Source: Acanthaster planci | Lineage: Eukaryota; Echinodermata; Asteroidea; Valvatida; Acanthasteridae | DNA length: 23,168 nt | Assembly (NCBI RefSeq): GCF_001949145.1 | Contig: NW_019091740.1 | Span: 70,490-93,657 of the forward strand | Direction: 5' to 3' | Shown: positions 19,751 to 23,168 of the stretch, piece by piece | How positions within the stretch are numbered: the first letter of the stretch is position 1 | How the letters are laid out: every line of letters begins with the position of its first letter | Notes under the pieces: generated by a model | Told to the model about the DNA's origin: nothing | Database searches by the model: none | Seen by the model: only the letters and a program-made list of their open reading frames with translations | Program-made: the position numbers and the translations under genes

Positions 19751-22700
19751 TTCTACAAAATATAAGAACAGGAATAATTTCTGAAAGGTAATTGGCATGG
19801 GGCCTTAATAGTTATGTGTGAGCGGAGGTAAATGGAATAAAATACAAACTTGAACTGGTTAAACACTATGCAAACTATACTGTAACTTACACTTAGGTTT
19901 TTATGGATAACTTTGATTCTGCTGGAGACGAAAAGGACCCTAAAATCCTCCAAATTATAAAGGAACTAGCTCACTTACTTTTAAGATTCACGCACGGGGT
20001 TGGTCTGGGATAATTTGCGGTTAAGTAGGCTGGTTTGGGAGTCACAGTTAACCTTGGGATTTGGAGAAATTTAGGTGGGAAAATGAAGTGTGAATTTGGC
20101 AAAATAATCACATTTGAGAGAATGACTGGCTGGTGATTAGATATACAAAATATTGAGGGCGCTATTGATTGAAACCGTTCGGCTATTAACTTATAACTAG
20201 GTGAATCGACAGAGGGCGCCGTTCAAAGTCTCACTGTCTGTCGCTGCTTTCTAACACAATCAGAAATGGCTTTATAGAATTTCGGCTGGAATTCTTGAAC
20301 TATGCGTAAATTCCCTTTCAGCTCCGAAAGGGAGCAACAGAGGGCGTGTTTTAAATGAAATTTGCAGTCCTTCTGCTACAAAGTCACCGCATAGGCGCGC
20401 AAGTTTATGCTATTTCGACCCGCAGCACGCGGAGTACGCACAGTGAATTTATTCTGAAAAGTATGGTTTTCACGTGCAACAAGAATCCGGTTGGACAACT
20501 AAGCACCATCTATCTAGGTGAGGGGTGAATTTGCCCATAGGGCCTAGTTTCGATTTTAGTCGGGCGCCACACAGATCACGAAATGTTCAATTTGAATGCA
20601 ATCTGGCGGTCTACGGTTGCACAAAACCAAAAAATGCGTTTATATGCCCGTGGGCTGCACACAGAGACATATATATTCAGCATGTTCAGATGGTACGGTT
20701 GATGTTCGGTTATTCCCGGCCGGCTAGGTAGGTTAGGTGTTGAACGTAAACTCCCATGTCCTGATGGCAACTGTTAATCCTTCGACTTAATATCTGACTT
20801 TATACAATGAAATGAAGCCAAGCGATGGCTGGTGGTAAACTGAGTTAAGCAAAAGAGGGACACGCACTCCCGAAGGTTGTCAGCGCGTTCGGCCGTCGAG
20901 GTGATAGTGCCCTTGTAGACTAGAGTACTAGGGTTTCGCAAGTTACTTATAGGTTTAGTTGGGAAGAACAGACTGTGGCTAAATACAACGAATGGAGCTA
21001 CACAGACCACCACAAGCGGCTGTAGCCACGTCCAATTAGACACTCTTTGACTGCATCCCGGCCTAGGTTAAAACTTTCAGGGGCTATTCTTGTCAAAAAA
21101 AAGTATGGGCAAGTTCGAGCGCGAACTATAGCTCGACCGGTGGTTAAAGGCTTTTTAATGATCATCCAGTAAGGCGCAAGTCATCCATTCATTTACATTT
21201 GTTTTGAACAAAAACAAACGTGAACATGAATACTGTATGGCAGCAACGTGGGACAGGTTTTTGTTCCCTGCAAAAAAAGAGCCAGAAACAGAAAACAACT
21301 CTCACGAGTTTCTTTGACAGCCATTTTTAAATCGATACTTCGGCAAAATGTTTTTGCTAGCGACAAAAAAGGGCATCAACTCCACAGATATCACAACGCC
21401 ATCGACAAATTATGAATGTTAAGTGTGACTGTCATGCTCGTCGCCACTGCATTAATAATACCCCGCCCCTAAGCTTCCACTACCCAGGTACCGGGTATCT
21501 TTTGCTATGTAAGGTTTCGGCAGGGTTCCAGCACAGACATATAAACGTTTATGTCTTTTGGTTCCAGTCAGAGAAAGTAACTGTCACAGCGCCACCAAGC
21601 ATTGCAAATGCCGAGAAGGAGCAGACATGTCCATGTAATAATAATGACATGTAATAATAGATAGAGCTGATAAATAACAATGGATGACGTACAACAGTTC
21701 GAGGGGTTTACGTCAAACTTTTCTCCTGAGTGGTAAGTCCAATATTTTGGTGTACATGTTTAATCCAAACACTGCCTCACCGCGTAACGAAGGACATTTT
21801 GAGGAGTGGCGAAGAATTCTTTTCTCTCTACTCGCTGCGTGTGTCTATCCTGAACTTGAGGTATCACGCTCAGCATCGGTGACGCTGGGGTTGGCAAACC
21901 ATACTTCATGCCGATCCCCGTACTGTTCGCCTTGGAGCCTGTTTGGGGTTCAATTTATTAATTTGTTTGTTTACGAAGCCAATTTGTACTCTTGGCACAG
22001 TTCTTGGCATTGTTTGAACGAGGGAAGTCCTTTGGACAGGTCCTCCCGGGAAGCTGGCTCCTGGGTTGCCGGGTTATTGTGGGGGGTTCCGATCAATCTC
22101 ACAGACGGAGTTCGCCTGTGTACAGGGCGCGAAGGCCCACTGGTTAGTACGGGTGTGCTTCAACACGCAGTTCCCTTTCCGGCCCGCGCCCCTGAGGTGG
22201 GTCAATGCGTTAATTAACTAATTAAAAAATCCAGTTTTTCTTTAATTCCAATTTAAAAATTGACATGAAAAGTGTCGTATGATTTTTTACATAAAATACA
22301 GTCGACGAGAGATCCAATCAGCGTGTCCTTCATGTCTTGCGTCCTTATTTTTGCAGCATCTAACAAATAATTCTATAGATTTTTGCATGTTCTGCAATAT
22401 TAATCAGAAACATGGCAACTGAATACAGCTTGTTACAGATCATGGCATTTAGCTTGTTTTTAACTGTGTAGACTTTAAAATTTTATCTGGACTGGCTAAC
22501 TAAAATAACATTTACAAAAGAGATACAAAAAGCACAAAATGTAATGAACTAAAGAGGTAAAATACTATTTTGATCTGAACCAGGCAGCCTGAAACCAAGT
22601 TATCGAATCCCACATTTGTGAACGATTACATTGTAACTGCCCCCTTATTCTTCACCTTAATTGGTTCTCGGCTGCTAGGTATGTCTATTTGTACGATTAT

Positions 22701-22974
22701 TTGAGGGTACCGCTTTAGCCTAGCACTGACTCGCCCGCCTGCAGTGGTGGTCGACCTGAGCAGATCAGTATTCCTGAGAACATAGTTGTGCGCAAGCGCG
22801 GGAAAGAAGCCCTGTACTCGAGTGTGAGTTTGGCATAGTAATGTACATAACTGAGACATAAATCACCGTACTGATCGCTCATCAAAGAGCCACACTGGAA
22901 ATTAGTCGATTTTCACGATAATACATTTTGAACCTTGAAAGGATCAGTAATTCACACTCATTATAATTTCTTAA

Positions 22975-23146
22975 TGTTGCTGTGCTGCGGAGCATAGTTG
23001 TAACGTAGGTGAAGCGCCTTTGTGAAGGCGCATATGAATATAAAAGTGTGGCCCCGTGTACGTATCAAGTGTATCTGTCCCCTTGTTACTGTCCCCGTTC
23101 GTCGAGGCTGCTGTGCTGCGGGCCTGGCGGTAAACTGCCGCCAACA
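22975..23146 (+). mobile_element. Possible 5' LTR of a retroelement running off the window
   Basis: The 172-base stretch begins TGTTG and ends CAACA, a perfect 5-bp inverted repeat of the TG...CA form. It contains a TATA box (TATAAAAG, 23039-23046) with initiator-like TCAAGTG about 25 bases later. A hairpin GCGCCTT-TGTG-AAGGCGC (23014-23031) lies just upstream of the TATA box. TGG at 23147 directly follows, as in a tRNA primer-binding site. The element body would lie beyond the right edge. The alternative is a TATA-driven promoter of a cellular gene, with ATGG at 23146-23149 in good Kozak context (GCCAACATGG). Confidence 0.4.
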
Positions 23147-23168
23147 TGGATCGGCGTCACCGGCCTTC

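Larger units (their letters stand above)
19261..22974. other. Right intergenic stretch, no gene recognised
   Basis: There is no exon I can support. It holds the X-box-like site (19626-19639), CCCGTG repeats (19707-19750), three more AGAGGGCG motifs (20155, 20211, 20337) and the longest open frame of the window (21684-22217, plus strand, 177 codons). That frame contains no domain I recognise, has no Kozak or splice context that supports it, and lies in a locally GC-richer stretch. It could be a degraded repeat. Confidence 0.45.

Overview
The window looks like genomic DNA from a marine invertebrate, probably a deuterostome (sea star, sea urchin or hemichordate type). The pointers are one intron-rich gene with standard GT-AG introns, several short non-autonomous transposons, tRNA-headed SINE copies, and many ACATGTA and TAGGCCTA palindromes. 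The taxon is inferred from style only. Nothing bacterial (operons, ribosome binding sites, CRISPR) is present.

One gene can be reconstructed with good support. It runs right to left on the minus strand, from a start codon at 18998-19000 to a stop at 5317-5319, with a polyadenylation signal at 5279-5284. It is split over six short coding exons (18954-19000, 14195-14350, 13203-13317, 10971-11047, 6491-6630, 5317-5480). No exon is visible as a long open frame. The exons join in phase to 699 bases, or 232 residues plus stop, and the product matches SWSAP1, the ATPase-like partner of SWS1/ZSWIM7 in the metazoan Shu complex that supports RAD51 in homologous recombination. The P-loop is split by intron 1 and a Walker B strand lies in exon 3. 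The distance from start to P-loop and the total length both agree with human SWSAP1 (about 229 residues, recalled from knowledge).

The introns are filled with mobile-element debris: a tRNA-derived SINE (about 5600-5800), a near-perfect hairpin (6156-6216), two copies in opposite orientation of one hAT-like MITE (7771-8247 and 16765-17251), an 18-bp tandem repeat (11101-11154), a pogo/Tigger-like MITE with TA target duplication (12673-13139), and two foldback structures (15526-15593 and 17367-17484). The two hAT copies flank exons 2-4, whose summed length (348 bases) is a multiple of three.

The left flank (1-5264) holds no gene that I can recognise, only low-complexity runs and an old copy of the same SINE (about 4905-5090). 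The right flank (19001-23168) begins with the CpG-containing, TATA-less presumed promoter of the gene. It then has a cluster of AGAGGGCGC-type motifs and an RFX X-box-like site. At the window edge is a short sequence with the signals of an LTR: TGTTG...CAACA ends, a TATA box, and TGG directly after. I found no clear sign of an undescribed system. The most useful result is the gene, which can only be seen by assembling the spliced exons.
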